Shown here: positions 8,405-15,827 of the stretch, piece after piece
How the letters are laid out: each line of letters starts with the position of its first letter
Position numbering within the stretch: the stretch's first letter is position 1
Source: JANQOH01 sp965214495
GTDB taxonomy: Bacteria > Pseudomonadota > Alphaproteobacteria > UBA7887
Direction of reading: 5' to 3'
Assembly: GCA_965214495.1 (NCBI GenBank)
Contig: OZ243958.1
Coordinates: forward strand, 1,054,001-1,118,000
DNA length: 64,000 nucleotides
Notes under the pieces: generated by a model
The model's database searches: none
Told to the model about the DNA's origin: nothing
The model's input: the letters and a program-made list of their open reading frames with translations, nothing else
Position numbers and translations under genes: made by a program

Positions 8405-8827
8405 ATGGTGCTGCTCGACACGAACGTGGTGTCGGAACTGATGCTCGCGGTCCCGAGCGCGGAGGTTCTCGCCTGGATAGACGATCTGCCGTCCCGCCGG
8501 TTGTTCGTGTCCGCCGTGACGGAGGCCGAGGTTCGCACCGGCATCGCCTTCCTGCCGGAGGGCGCGCGCCGCCTGAGTCTTGCGAACGCCGCCGAACGAA
8601 CTCTCGGCCATCTGTTCTCCGGCCGCGTCCTGCCGTTCGACAGCGACGCCGCACGCGCTTACGCGGATATCGCCGCGACCCGCCGCGCCGCCGGACGTCC
8701 GATCTCGCAGTCCGACTGTCAGATTGCGGCGACCGCGCGGACGCACGGCATGGCTGTGGCGACGCGCAACGTTCGGGACTTCGAGGGAACCGGCGTCGAT
8801 GTGATCGACCCCTGGCGGGGCGCGTGA
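8405..8827 (+). CDS. PIN-domain toxin ribonuclease (FitB/VapC-like)
   Basis: 140 residues, full length for a PIN toxin. The acidic metal-binding residues are all visible: D5 in LLDTNVVSE, E42 in EAEVRTG, D104 in ISQSDCQIAA, and N122/D125 in TRNVRDF. Such toxins cleave specific RNAs, commonly tRNA, when not held by their antitoxin. It sits directly after the FitA-like gene. No frameshift or missing residue is seen, so the pair is probably functional. VapC and FitB cannot be separated by sequence; the FitA-type partner favours FitB. Confidence 0.92.
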   Translation: MVLLDTNVVSELMLAVPSAEVLAWIDDLPSRRLFVSAVTEAEVRTGIAFLPEGARRLSLANAAERTLGHLFSGRVLPFDSDAARAYADIAATRRAAGRPISQSDCQIAATARTHGMAVATRNVRDFEGTGVDVIDPWRGA

Positions 8828-8927
8828 GGTTTTTCCGGGACAGGCTGCAAGCGCGCTCACACAGCACGCCCGTTGCGAGATCGAGCGTGTGGACGAAGAC
8901 GACTTCGTCCGGTAAGCCCTGCCGGTC

Positions 8928-9155
8928 ATGCGCTTGTCACGAAACGAGGTTCGCGCCCGCGCCGCCGCCTTCGTCAACCAATGGCGGGACGCGGCTTACG
9001 AAAAGGGCGAGACGCAGAGCTTCTACAACACCTTTTTCGAGGTGTTCGGGGTGCGGCGGCGGAGCGTCGCGCGCTATGAAGAGCATGTCGCGAAATTGGA
9101 TAATCGCTCGGGATATATCGACCTGTTCTGGCCCGGCGTCCTGATCGTCGAACAG
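8928..9155 (+). pseudogene. N-terminal remnant of an MmeI-type (type IIL-like) DNA methyltransferase
   Basis: Seventy-six residues from ATG at 8928 (EVRARAAAFVNQWRDAAYEK, then FGVRRRSVARYEEH and GYIDLFWPGVLIVEQ) match the start of the large class I SAM-dependent DNA methyltransferases related to MmeI, normally 900 or more residues. After VLIVEQ, where such proteins continue KSAGRDL, the similarity ends abruptly and the frame runs into unrelated sequence. No methyltransferase motifs remain. It is a scar of a restriction-modification or defence locus between a toxin-antitoxin pair and a tRNA gene. Confidence 0.75.
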
Positions 9156-9361
9156 AGGCGTCGTCGGTCGCGCTGTGGGGTGCTTCAGCATATCGCCGTC
9201 GGACGCTGCGAGCGTCACCCGGAACCGCTGCGAATTTTCCGGCCACCCGCCCGGGCGCGCCCGGGATGGAATCGCCATTGCGAAGCACACTCTTTTTCGT
9301 CCGCGATGCGTGCCGGCGCTTGTCGCGACAACGGCAAGAGCGTATGAAGCGGGTTGATCAT

Positions 9362-9437
9362 GTCCCCTTCGTCTAGCGGTCCAGGACGTCGGCCTCTCAC
9401 GCCGGAAACACGGGTTCGAGTCCCGTAGGGGACGCCA
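9362..9437 (+). tRNA. tRNA-Glu (anticodon CTC)
   Basis: Seventy-six bases with all arms. The acceptor stem is GTCCCCT (9362-9368) with AGGGGAC (9427-9433), and the discriminator G is followed by encoded CCA (9435-9437). The anticodon stem TCGGC pairs with GCCGG around the loop CTCTCAC, giving anticodon CTC at 9396-9398. The T-arm contains GGTTCGAGTCC. It reads GAG codons, abundant in this genome. It is the only tRNA found in the window and lies inside the accessory region, with a methylase remnant on one side and a toxin-antitoxin pair on the other. Confidence 0.96.
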
Positions 9438-9479
9438 GCCGCCCGATGCAATCGGTGTAGGCCTCTTTCAGGGAACGCC

Positions 9480-9701
9480 ATGAGCCAGATCACCGTGCGC
9501 TTTCCCGACGCGGTCGTCGATGCGGTGGACGCGGCGGCGCGCCGCCTCAAGCACAGCCGGGCCGAAATCATCCGCCAAGCAGTCGAACGCTACGTCGAAG
9601 ACCTCGACGATTTTTCGGTCGCCGCCGAACGGCTGCGCGACCCCGACGACCCGGTTTTGGACTGGGAACCCGTGAGGCGTGAGCTACTCGATACGGATTA
9701 A
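9480..9701 (+). CDS. Ribbon-helix-helix antitoxin (CopG/RelB-like)
   Basis: 73 residues. The N-terminus MSQITVRFPDAVVDAVDAAA followed by the second helix AEIIRQAVERYVEDL is a ribbon-helix-helix domain. The acidic C-terminus (DDPVLDWEPVRRELLDTD) is the toxin-binding part. It overlaps the downstream RelE-like reading frame by 23 bases, which is normal for such pairs. The gene begins 42 bases after the tRNA-Glu gene and may depend on the same upstream promoter region. The partner toxin is frameshifted, so the antitoxin may now be solitary. Confidence 0.85.
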   Translation: MSQITVRFPDAVVDAVDAAARRLKHSRAEIIRQAVERYVEDLDDFSVAAERLRDPDDPVLDWEPVRRELLDTD

Positions 9702-9944
9702 GGGCAGCGCAGCCAGAGAACTGAAGCGCGTTCCGAGGCAGGAACGCGCGCGGATCGTCAAGGCTATCGACCGGCTGGCGGAGACACCGTTCCTCGGCAG
9801 CGCCCCGAAGGGGAATTGCGGAGTTTGCGGCGCTTTCGCGTCGGGGACTATCGCGTTCTTTATGAAGTAGGAACCGATTCGCCGGTCGTGTTGGTCGCGC
9901 GGGTCGCTCACCGTCGCGAGGCATACCGCCGCGGAGCAGGATGA
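9679..9944 (+). pseudogene. RelE/ParE-family toxin with a frameshift
   Basis: GTG at 9679 opens SYSIRIKGSAARELKRVPRQ and continues to PFLGSAPKG at about 9812. Here one base is missing, and the frame shifts into a short tail. In the next frame the rest of the family is present: ELRSLRRFRVGDYRVLYEV, ending in HRREAYRRGAG with a stop at 9942-9944. The whole, restored, would be about 88 residues, the normal size for a RelE-type mRNA endonuclease. Loss of the C-terminal half, which carries the catalytic basic residues, should inactivate it. Either a real mutation or a base-call error in the CCCCGAAGGGGAA run. A second, truncated copy of the 3' end lies at 15764. Confidence 0.8.
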
Positions 9945-11164
9945 CGACCGGACCGTCGCGCGCCGCCACGGACAGCTCCCAAGGTCATCGAACAAACCGC
10001 AGTCCCGCTCAATGCGGCCCTCCCCGTTCCCGCGGAGGACCGCACCTGTTTCTTCGATTCGACGCGGTCAGTTGACCTCGAACAAGCCCGCCGCACCCAT
10101 GCCGCCGCCGATGCACATGGTGACGACCACGTTCTTCGCTCCGCGGCGTTTGCCCTCGATCAGCGCGTGGCCCGCCAAGCGCGCCCCCGACATGCCGTAG
10201 GGATGGCCGATCGAGATCGCGCCGCCATCGACGTTCAGCGCCTCGTCGGGAATACCCAAGCGGTCGCGGCTGTATATGACTTGCACCGCGAACGCCTCGT
10301 TGAGCTCCCACAGGTCGATGTCGTCCATGTCGAGACCGTTGCGCTCGAGCAGGCGCGGCACCGCATAGACCGGGCCGATACCCATTTCGTCGGGCTCCAG
10401 CGCGGCGACAGCGAACGAGCGGAAACGCCCGAGCGGCTCCAGACCGCGCCGTTCGGCTTCCTTCGCTTCCATGACCACGCAGGCCGACGCGCCGTCCGAC
10501 AACTGGCTCGCATTGCCGGCGGTGATGAAGGCGTCTTCGCCCATCACCGGGTCGAGACCGGCGAGGCCCTCCATCGTCGTGCTCGGGCGGTTGCCTTCGT
10601 CGCGTTCGAGAGTCACCGACTGTTCGGAGACCTCGCCGGTCGCCCTGTCCTTGACCAGTTTGACCGAGGGCAACGGTACGATCTCGTCGTCCAGGCGCCC
10701 CGCCTGTTGCGCCGCCGCCGTGCGCATCTGGCTTTGCAACGCGAACTCGTCCTGCCGCTCGCGAGTCACGTCGTAGCGCTTCGACACCACTTCGGCAGTC
10801 TGGATCATCGAGTAGTAAAGCTCGGGTTTGTTTTCATCGATCCATTCATTGTGGCTGCGATAGCCGTTCTGGTGCTCGTTCTGCACGAGGCTGATGGACT
10901 CGAGACCTCCGGCGACCATGACCGGCACGTTGTCCACCACCACACGCTGCGCCGCCATGGCGATCGCCTGCAGGCCGGAGGAACAGAAACGATTGACGGT
11001 CGCGCCGCCGGTCGTGACAGGCAACCCGGCGCGCAGGGCGCACTGCCGCGCAATGTTGCCGCCTGTGGCCCCTTCCGGCATGGCGCAACCCAACAGCACG
11101 TCTTCGATCTCAGCCGGATCGACCCCGGGCGCGCTTCACGGCATGCTCGATCGCATGGCCGCCG
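9881..11164. repeat. Direct repeat copy A (relE 3' end plus thiolase)
   Basis: This segment matches 15764-17036 in the same orientation. The match is uneven. From about 10241 to 11085 I count three differences in some 845 bases. The flank before the thiolase stop (9881-10067) is clearly diverged with small indels, and the right end has several changes plus one inserted base. The repeat begins inside the relE reading frame and ends inside the thiolase N-terminus. The uneven identity suggests old duplication followed by gene conversion of the centre. Confidence 0.9.
10068..11164 (-). pseudogene. Truncated acetyl-CoA acyltransferase (thiolase), duplicate
   Basis: Nearly identical to the intact thiolase at 15941-17125 over about 340 residues, including the active-site Cys (VNRFCSSG), NEAFAVQ and the C-terminal CIGGGMGAAG. 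Compared with that copy it has an extra C in the codons for KRAG near 11136, which shifts the frame. All homology stops at about 11164, so the first 27 or so residues and the start region are gone. A GTG within the gene could start a 343-residue protein that lacks the first strand of the fold. That product is unlikely to be functional. Confidence 0.88.
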
Positions 11165-11250
11165 TTCCGGTCCCCGTCGGTCCAGCTTTTGTGAACCGAC
11201 CGCCAGCTACCCCGGCTGTCGCCCGCAGCGACGCTGGAAGGTCACCGGCT

Positions 11251-11804
11251 TCAAGATTGCTTTGCGCGTTTTCGGCTGGTCTTCAGGAAATCGTCGATGA
11301 GCGCCATCAGTTCGTGGATCGTCGCCGATCCGCCAGCAATCAGCCCGGCCGTCACGATGATGTCGGTGAACTGGAACACGGCTCGCTGAAACGACCATCC
11401 GTCCGCGCCGCCGAACTCGAAGATCGGGCCGAGAAGCCGGACACCGGACACCGACACCAGGATTCCCAGCGTCAAACCGACGAGAAGCGCCCGCCTCTGA
11501 GTGCCCGCCCTGTATTCCGCCAGTGCCTTCTCGGCCTCTGCCATAGCGTTCTCTTCCGCTGATCGCACCGCCTCCTCGAGAGAGGATTTCCCGCTCTGGC
11601 GCCATGCCTTGATAAAAACTTCAAGCGAGCGTTCGACGAACAGGGCAACGATGTAGAGGATTCCCAACTGGGTGAGCGCGGTCAGAAACGGCGCCCCTCC
11701 TTCCTTCGTACCGATCGGCTTCAGGGCATCGCCCAGGGAGAAGACGACGACGGCCAGCGCAGGACAAGCAGCGCCAGCCAGATCCGCCCGATGTTCCTTT
11801 CCAT
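11251..11804 (-). CDS. Membrane protein of unknown function, apparent frameshift near the start
   Basis: I do not recognise the family. From ATG at 11804 the frame reads MERNIGRIWLALLVL and then runs to a stop, while the next frame carries on with LAVVVFSLGDALKPIG. One base appears to be missing near 11758-11764, and restoring it gives about 184 residues. Hydrophobic stretches are seen at the N-terminus, near ALTQLGILYIVALFVE, near LLVGLTLGILVSVSG and near IIVTAGLIAGGSATIHEL. A charged, probably coiled segment (SSLEEAVRSAEENAMAEAEK) lies between the second and third. It lies in the repeat-flanked island on the same strand as the truncated thiolase. An internal start in the downstream frame is an alternative. 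Confidence 0.5.
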
Positions 11805-11879
11805 ACCCGCGCTCCCTGTACCCGTGGCTCTTCCGACAACCGCTCCGGATTGTAGAGGTCGGTCCGGCAGGCGCCAACT

Positions 11880-12270
11880 ATCCCGAAACGGGAGAACGTC
11901 TCAGGCCCCATGAAACCAGCCACCGGTCACACGCCGGCCAACGGGTAACAGGAAACATTCCGGGCATGATCGGAAACTCTGCCTGTGCTTCCGAATCGAC
12001 CGAACTGCCGGGTCCGGTCGGCGTTGCGCTCGCTCTGTCGCGTCCCATAGGCGCCCTCCTTCCGCCAAGTTGCGCTTCCATTCATCGTATTGCTCTGCGT
12101 CGCTGGTGGCCCCGTAGTCCGCCAATCCACGAGCGTCCTTGTCGCGTGTGTCGCTGCGCTGTTCGCATGACAGGATAGCCACCTTCCGTATCCGGTACAT
12201 GCAACAGCCTGAGGGCCATCCACCGACAGGTACGTTGGCTGAAGCTCGGAGGAAGGGCTACCTTTCTCTC
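11880..12270. other. Stretch without a convincing gene
   Basis: About 390 bases between the membrane protein and the SRAP pseudogene. A 99-residue minus-strand frame (12200-11901), with a plausible centre reading GLADYGATSDAEQYDEWKRN, has no clear ribosome site and no family I recognise. It may be a small hypothetical gene or chance. No tRNA, terminator or repeat is evident. Confidence 0.4.
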
Positions 12271-12656
12271 ATGTGCGGACGCCTTACACAGACCTTTACC
12301 TGGGATCAGGCGAACCGGTTTCTCGATCTCACCGGGGCGCCGTTGAACCTGCGGCCCCGCTACAACGTGGCCCCGGGCCAGGACGTGGCGGCGGTGCGCA
12401 CGGACCGGGACGTCGGCGCCGGCTATCCATGTTGCGCTGGGGCTTGGTCCCCGGCTGGGCCAGGGACCCCCGGTCCAGCCCCCATCCAATCAACGCAAGG
12501 GCCGAGACGGCGCGGACCAGGCCCGCGTTCCGGGCCGCGTTCGTTTTCCGCCGCTGTCTGGTGCCGGCGGACGGATTCTACGAGTGGGCGCGCGCGAGCG
12601 GCGCGAGACAACCGTATTTGATCGGCATGAAGGGCGGCGGGCCATATCCGCCGTGA
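12271..12656 (+). pseudogene. SRAP-domain (YedK/HMCES-like) protein, frameshifted and truncated
   Basis: The start MCGRLTQTFTWDQANRF gives the Cys2 that forms the protective thiazolidine crosslink with abasic sites in single-stranded DNA, and RYNVAPGQDVAAV is typical. Near 12420 the frame breaks. The family continues two frames on with MLRWGLVPGWARD, NARAETARTRPAFR and CLVPADGFYEW, which carries the conserved Glu. The frame then stops at 12656 after YLIGMKGGGPYPP, so the last 70 or so residues, including the conserved His, are absent. It is a decayed DNA-damage gene within the island. Confidence 0.85.
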
Positions 12657-12960
12657 GCCCGCGCCCGAGGACCGCCTCGACGCCTTCCTCTTCCTCGCCG
12701 GCCAGGAGTGTCTCTGGCGCCGCGACGGACTGGGGGCGGATTTCGCGGAAGCCGTGCGCCGGTATGAGGCCCACACCGGCAAGACCCTGGCCAGAGCCCA
12801 CCGCCTCCCGTCCTTCGGGGTGGTCAACTGGTGCCGCATCCTGCGCTGCCACGAGGTCGCGGCGTGGCTCGCCGGGCGCCGGCTCGGCTGCCTCCTGAGC
12901 CTACGCAATGGACGGGTGGCGATGGCGGAGCGCCGGCGCCCGGCCGGCGGCGCGACGGGC
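12631..12960 (+). other. Unrecognised gene fragment following the SRAP pseudogene
   Basis: An open frame with protein-like composition reads EPAPEDRLDAFLFLAGQECL, then FAEAVRRYEAHTGKTLARAH and FGVVNWCRILRCHEVAAWLAG. It has no start codon upstream within the open frame, which begins after a TGA at 12628-12630, and after about 12960 it runs into a low-complexity Arg/Gly stretch with no clear end. An internal ATG at 12754 exists. I do not recognise the family. It is best read as a piece of a larger gene lost on both sides. Confidence 0.35.
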
Positions 12961-13174
12961 GGAGCGTCCGCGGCGGGGAATGCGGTGAGAGGTACATCGA
13001 GCGGCGCCGGGGCGTGGCATGCGCGCCGCTCGCAGCGGTGCGGGTGGATCGGTCGCCTCCGGGGGTGGGCGGTGCGCCGTCCCGGCGACCGGAGCGTCAG
13101 CGGCGACGCGGCGCCTCGCCCGGGATCGAGGAAGCGGTTATCGGCGGGTGCGCGTCAGGGCGTCAGCCGGAGCG

Positions 13175-13285
13175 CTACTCGTCAGCGGCGGCGAACCGGT
13201 ACAAGCCCCGCTCGACCCGCACGAAGTGCACGGTGTTGTCCCCAGGGTTCCCGCGGCAGTGCTTGGGGAGGAAGGTGCCCCATGA
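13175..13285 (-). other. C-terminal fragment of a hypothetical protein
   Basis: The minus-strand peptide FLPKHCRGNPGDNT followed by HFVRVERGLYRF looks like the C-terminus of a conserved small protein that usually ends in a GLYR(F/L) string, seen in proteins linked to accessory DNA. The upstream frame quickly loses any resemblance to protein, so only about 36 residues are credible. Function cannot be assigned. It lies just downstream of the HigBA pair, on the same strand. Confidence 0.35.
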
Positions 13286-13443
13286 CGCAGCCCATCGGGG
13301 ACAGGCGCAACGAGCGTCGGCGGCGCGAAACCGCATGGGCAATGCGCCCTCCTGGCGCGCTCGGCGAAGACAAGCGATCATCCGGCGTGTCATGCGTGAA
13401 CGCCCGGAGTTGCGAATCGAGAGTGCCCGCCGCGGCGGAACGT

Positions 13444-13770
13444 TCAGTCGTGGGGCTCGCGCTCGGCGATACCGGACAGCTCGACCGGCGGCCGGTCGGG
13501 GAAGGTCGCGATCAACGAGAGACTGCCGCCCATGGCCTCGACCGCCTTGCGCAACGTCGAGAGCAGCAGGTCGCTGCGTTGCTCGAGCCGCGAGACGCCG
13601 TCCTGGGTGATGCCGAGCTGGCGCGCGACGCTGACCTGGGTGAGCTGGCGCGCCTTGCGCAGCTCTTGCAGCGTCATCTCCTCGGCGATGAGCGTCGCAG
13701 CGCGGTCTTCGATCTTGCGCCGCCTGGCAGGGTCGAGGCCCGCCATCATGTCGTCGAGGCTTACCGTCAT
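13444..13770 (-). CDS. HigA-like XRE-family antitoxin
   Basis: 108 residues. A helix-turn-helix of the Cro/C1 type lies near residues 35-85 (TLQELRKARQLTQVSVARQL followed by GITQDGVSRLEQRSD), and the C-terminal SLSLIATFPDRPPVEL is common in HigA partners of Gp49-type toxins. The start ATG at 13770 overlaps the toxin stop by one base (TGATG); a GTG one codon upstream is also possible. Toxin-first order is the HigBA arrangement. It is expected to bind the operon promoter upstream of 14135 and to neutralise the toxin. Confidence 0.88.
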   Translation of the reverse strand: MTVSLDDMMAGLDPARRRKIEDRAATLIAEEMTLQELRKARQLTQVSVARQLGITQDGVSRLEQRSDLLLSTLRKAVEAMGGSLSLIATFPDRPPVELSGIAEREPHD

Positions 13771-14135
13771 CACGATCCTCCTTCATTTGCGAGCCGGGCG
13801 AGGTGACGGTCGAAGCGCTCGTCGGCCTTGCGGATGAGCGTGCGGTAGAACCGCCTCGCGCTGCCGCCCGACTTGTCGCCCGCGACCAGAAGGATGGCTC
13901 TACGTTCGGGGTCGAAGGCGAAGGCGAGCCGCCACTCCCCGTCCGCCGCGCTGAAGCGCATCTCCTTCATGTTCGCGTGCCGCGAGCCGTTCAGCGTGTC
14001 CACGCGCGGCCGTCCCAGTTGCGGTCCGAACCGTTCCAGCAGGCGGGCGACAGCATAGAACTCGTCCTGGACTTGTCGGTGCAGGCCACGAAACTCCGGC
14101 ACGAACTCGTCGTGGAAGCCGACCGACCAGCTCAT
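13770..14135 (-). CDS. HigB-like toxin (phage Gp49/DUF891 family)
   Basis: 121 residues from ATG at 14135, the usual length. The family pattern is clear: DEFVPEFRGLHRQVQDEFYA, LERFGPQLGRPRVDTLNGSR, then MKEMRFSAADGEWRLAFAFD and AILLVAGDKSGGSARRFYR. These are RelE-fold, ribosome-dependent mRNA endonucleases. It is followed immediately by its XRE antitoxin gene with coupled translation. The region upstream of the start (14136-14276) should hold the promoter. It also contains a 13-base G run next to the IS110 fragment, so the promoter may have been altered by insertion. Confidence 0.9.
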   Translation of the reverse strand: MSWSVGFHDEFVPEFRGLHRQVQDEFYAVARLLERFGPQLGRPRVDTLNGSRHANMKEMRFSAADGEWRLAFAFDPERRAILLVAGDKSGGSARRFYRTLIRKADERFDRHLARLANEGGS

Positions 14136-14200
14136 GGGCGCAATATGGGTGTCAGGACATATGAAGTCAACAACATGCGCTTGATCTCCAAGGTGGCCGT

Positions 14201-14213
14201 GGGGGGGGGGGGG
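14201..14213. repeat. Run of 13 G residues
   Basis: An uninterrupted poly-G tract lies between the HigBA start and the end of the IS110 fragment. Tracts of this length are unstable by slippage in cells and error-prone in sequencing, so the length should be treated as approximate. It is the longest homopolymer noticed in the window. Confidence 0.9.
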
Positions 14214-14276
14214 ACTCCCCACCCGTTGTAAAGTGCCTTTTGGGGTCTTTGTGCCTGCCGGATTGGGGGATGTGTG

Positions 14277-15217
14277 TCAGGCGGCATGACGTTGCCTCGG
14301 ATGATCTGGTGCGAACAGCGTCTGGTTTTCGAGCATGGCGCAGGCGACGGCGAGGAGTCGGTCGGCGACGGATCGCAGGGCACGGGCATGGCAGTGGCCT
14401 CGCGCTCTGAGCGCGGCGTATTTGGCCTTGCTGGTGGCGTCGTGCTGTATGGCGATGCTGGCCCAGTGGTAGGCGGCGTCCTGCAGCCGGTTGTGGGCGG
14501 CCAGGCGCCGCACCACGATCACGGACTTGCCCGATCGTTTGGTGACGGGGGCAACGCCGGACAGGCATCGCAAGGCCTGATAGTCTCGCCGCCGCAGAGG
14601 ATCATGCGCTTCTGCGAGCAGCGTGGCGAGGACGATCCTGCCGACGCCGGGAAGCGAACTCAGGATCTCCACGTCACGCTGCCCTTGCATTCCCGGCGGA
14701 TCGTCCGGGGCCGGCGCCGATTGGGCCAGCGCTGCGGTCAGGCGGTCGATTTCGCGATATGCTTTGGCGAGTTGCCGGGTGACGACGGCGAGTTGCGAGA
14801 ACACCACTTCGAGATGGGCGACGGCGGCCTCGGTGGTGCCGCGGGCCACGGAGACGGCCGGCTCGCGAAGCCTCTCGATCACGGTCTCGGCCTCGATGCG
14901 GCGGACCCGATGACGCTTCAGGAGATTGGCGATGGTGTTGACGCGGATGCGCCGCGCCTTGTCGGGCGTCGGGGCGCGGCTCCAGAGGTCGCGGACCCAG
15001 TTCTTGGTGAGATCGCTTTCGACCCTGAGGAACTGCGGATAGTAGCGCCAGAGCTGCTGACGTGCCCGGTTCACGAGCCGGGTCCGGTCAGCGGTGAGGT
15101 CATCGGCGATGCGCGACCATTCGCGCAGTTCGATGATCTCCGGCGCGGCCGGGTCGAGGCGGCGGTCGTCCTTGGCGCCGGCTGGCGAGAAGCGGTCGCG
15201 GAACCGGTCGAATCGAG
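14277..15217 (-). pseudogene. IS110-family transposase fragment with internal deletion
   Basis: The C-terminal half is intact, with the Transposase_20 region LSSLPGVGRIVLATLLAEA and the serine-bearing ALRCLSGVAPVTKRSGKS. Upstream, RDRFSPAGAKDDRRLDPAAP lacks about 20 codons expected between KDDRRDA and FRRLDP, which removes part of the DEDD catalytic domain. The gene is also cut at about 15217 where the IS1-like fragment begins, so the first catalytic Asp and the start are gone. The element can neither be expressed normally nor move by itself. It probably represents one of the insertions that built the island. Confidence 0.85.
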
Positions 15218-15754
15218 CTCATGGACGACTTGCGGGCGCGGCTCGCTAACCGAGTGCAACTGACCACGGACGGGCACAAGGCGTATCTCGAAGCCGTTGA
15301 GGGCGCGTTCGGCGGCGACGTGGATTACGCCCAGCTGGTGAAGCTGTATGGCGAGGCGCCAGATGCTGAGAAGCGCTACAGCCCGGCAACATGCGTCGGC
15401 ATCCGCAAGCGCCGCGTCGAAGGCCGGCCCGATCCGGTGCACGTCTCGACCAGCTATGTCGAGCGCAGCAATCTCACCATGCGCATGTCGATGCGCCGCT
15501 TCACGCGGCTGACCAATGCGTTCTCCAAGAAGGTTGAGAATCATGCGCACATGTGCGCCCTGTACGCCGTCTGGTACAATTTCGTTCGCATCCACAAGAC
15601 GCTGAGGTGCGCCCCGGCGATGGCGGCTGGCGTGAGCGACACCCTGCGGGACATGGAATGGATCGTCGGGCTGACCGACGCACGGGCGCCCACTCCGAAG
15701 CGCCCCGGCCCGAAACCCGGAACCCGCTACGCCAAGCGCAAAATGTCAAACTGA
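15218..15754 (+). pseudogene. IS1-like DDE transposase, N-terminus missing
   Basis: About 178 residues remain. RVQLTTDGHKAYLEAVEGAF carries the middle Asp, SYVERSNLTMRM the Glu, and FSKKVENHAHMCALYAVWYN and RIHKTLRCAPAMAAGV complete the C-terminal part of a transposase widespread in Rhizobiales and annotated as IS1-family. The first third, with the zinc-binding part and the first Asp, is absent and the frame starts flush against the IS110 fragment. A GTCAAACTGAGACACTGCC at 15744-15762 looks like the element's right inverted end. Directly after it lies the 3' end of a relE copy, so this element probably inserted into that relE gene. Confidence 0.8.
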
Positions 15755-15763
15755 GACACTGCC

Positions 15764-15827
15764 GCCGGTCGTGTTGGTCGCTCGGGTCGCTCACCGCCGC
15801 GACGCGTACTGCCGCGGGGTCGGATGA
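15764..15827 (+). pseudogene. 3' remnant of a second relE-like toxin gene
   Basis: The frame PVVLVARVAHRRDAYCRGVG with a stop at 15825-15827 is homologous to the last 20 codons of the RelE-like gene ending at 9944. It begins immediately after the IS1-like right end, and nothing else of the toxin or its antitoxin remains here. It shows that the duplicated block originally included relBE in front of the thiolase. Confidence 0.75.
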
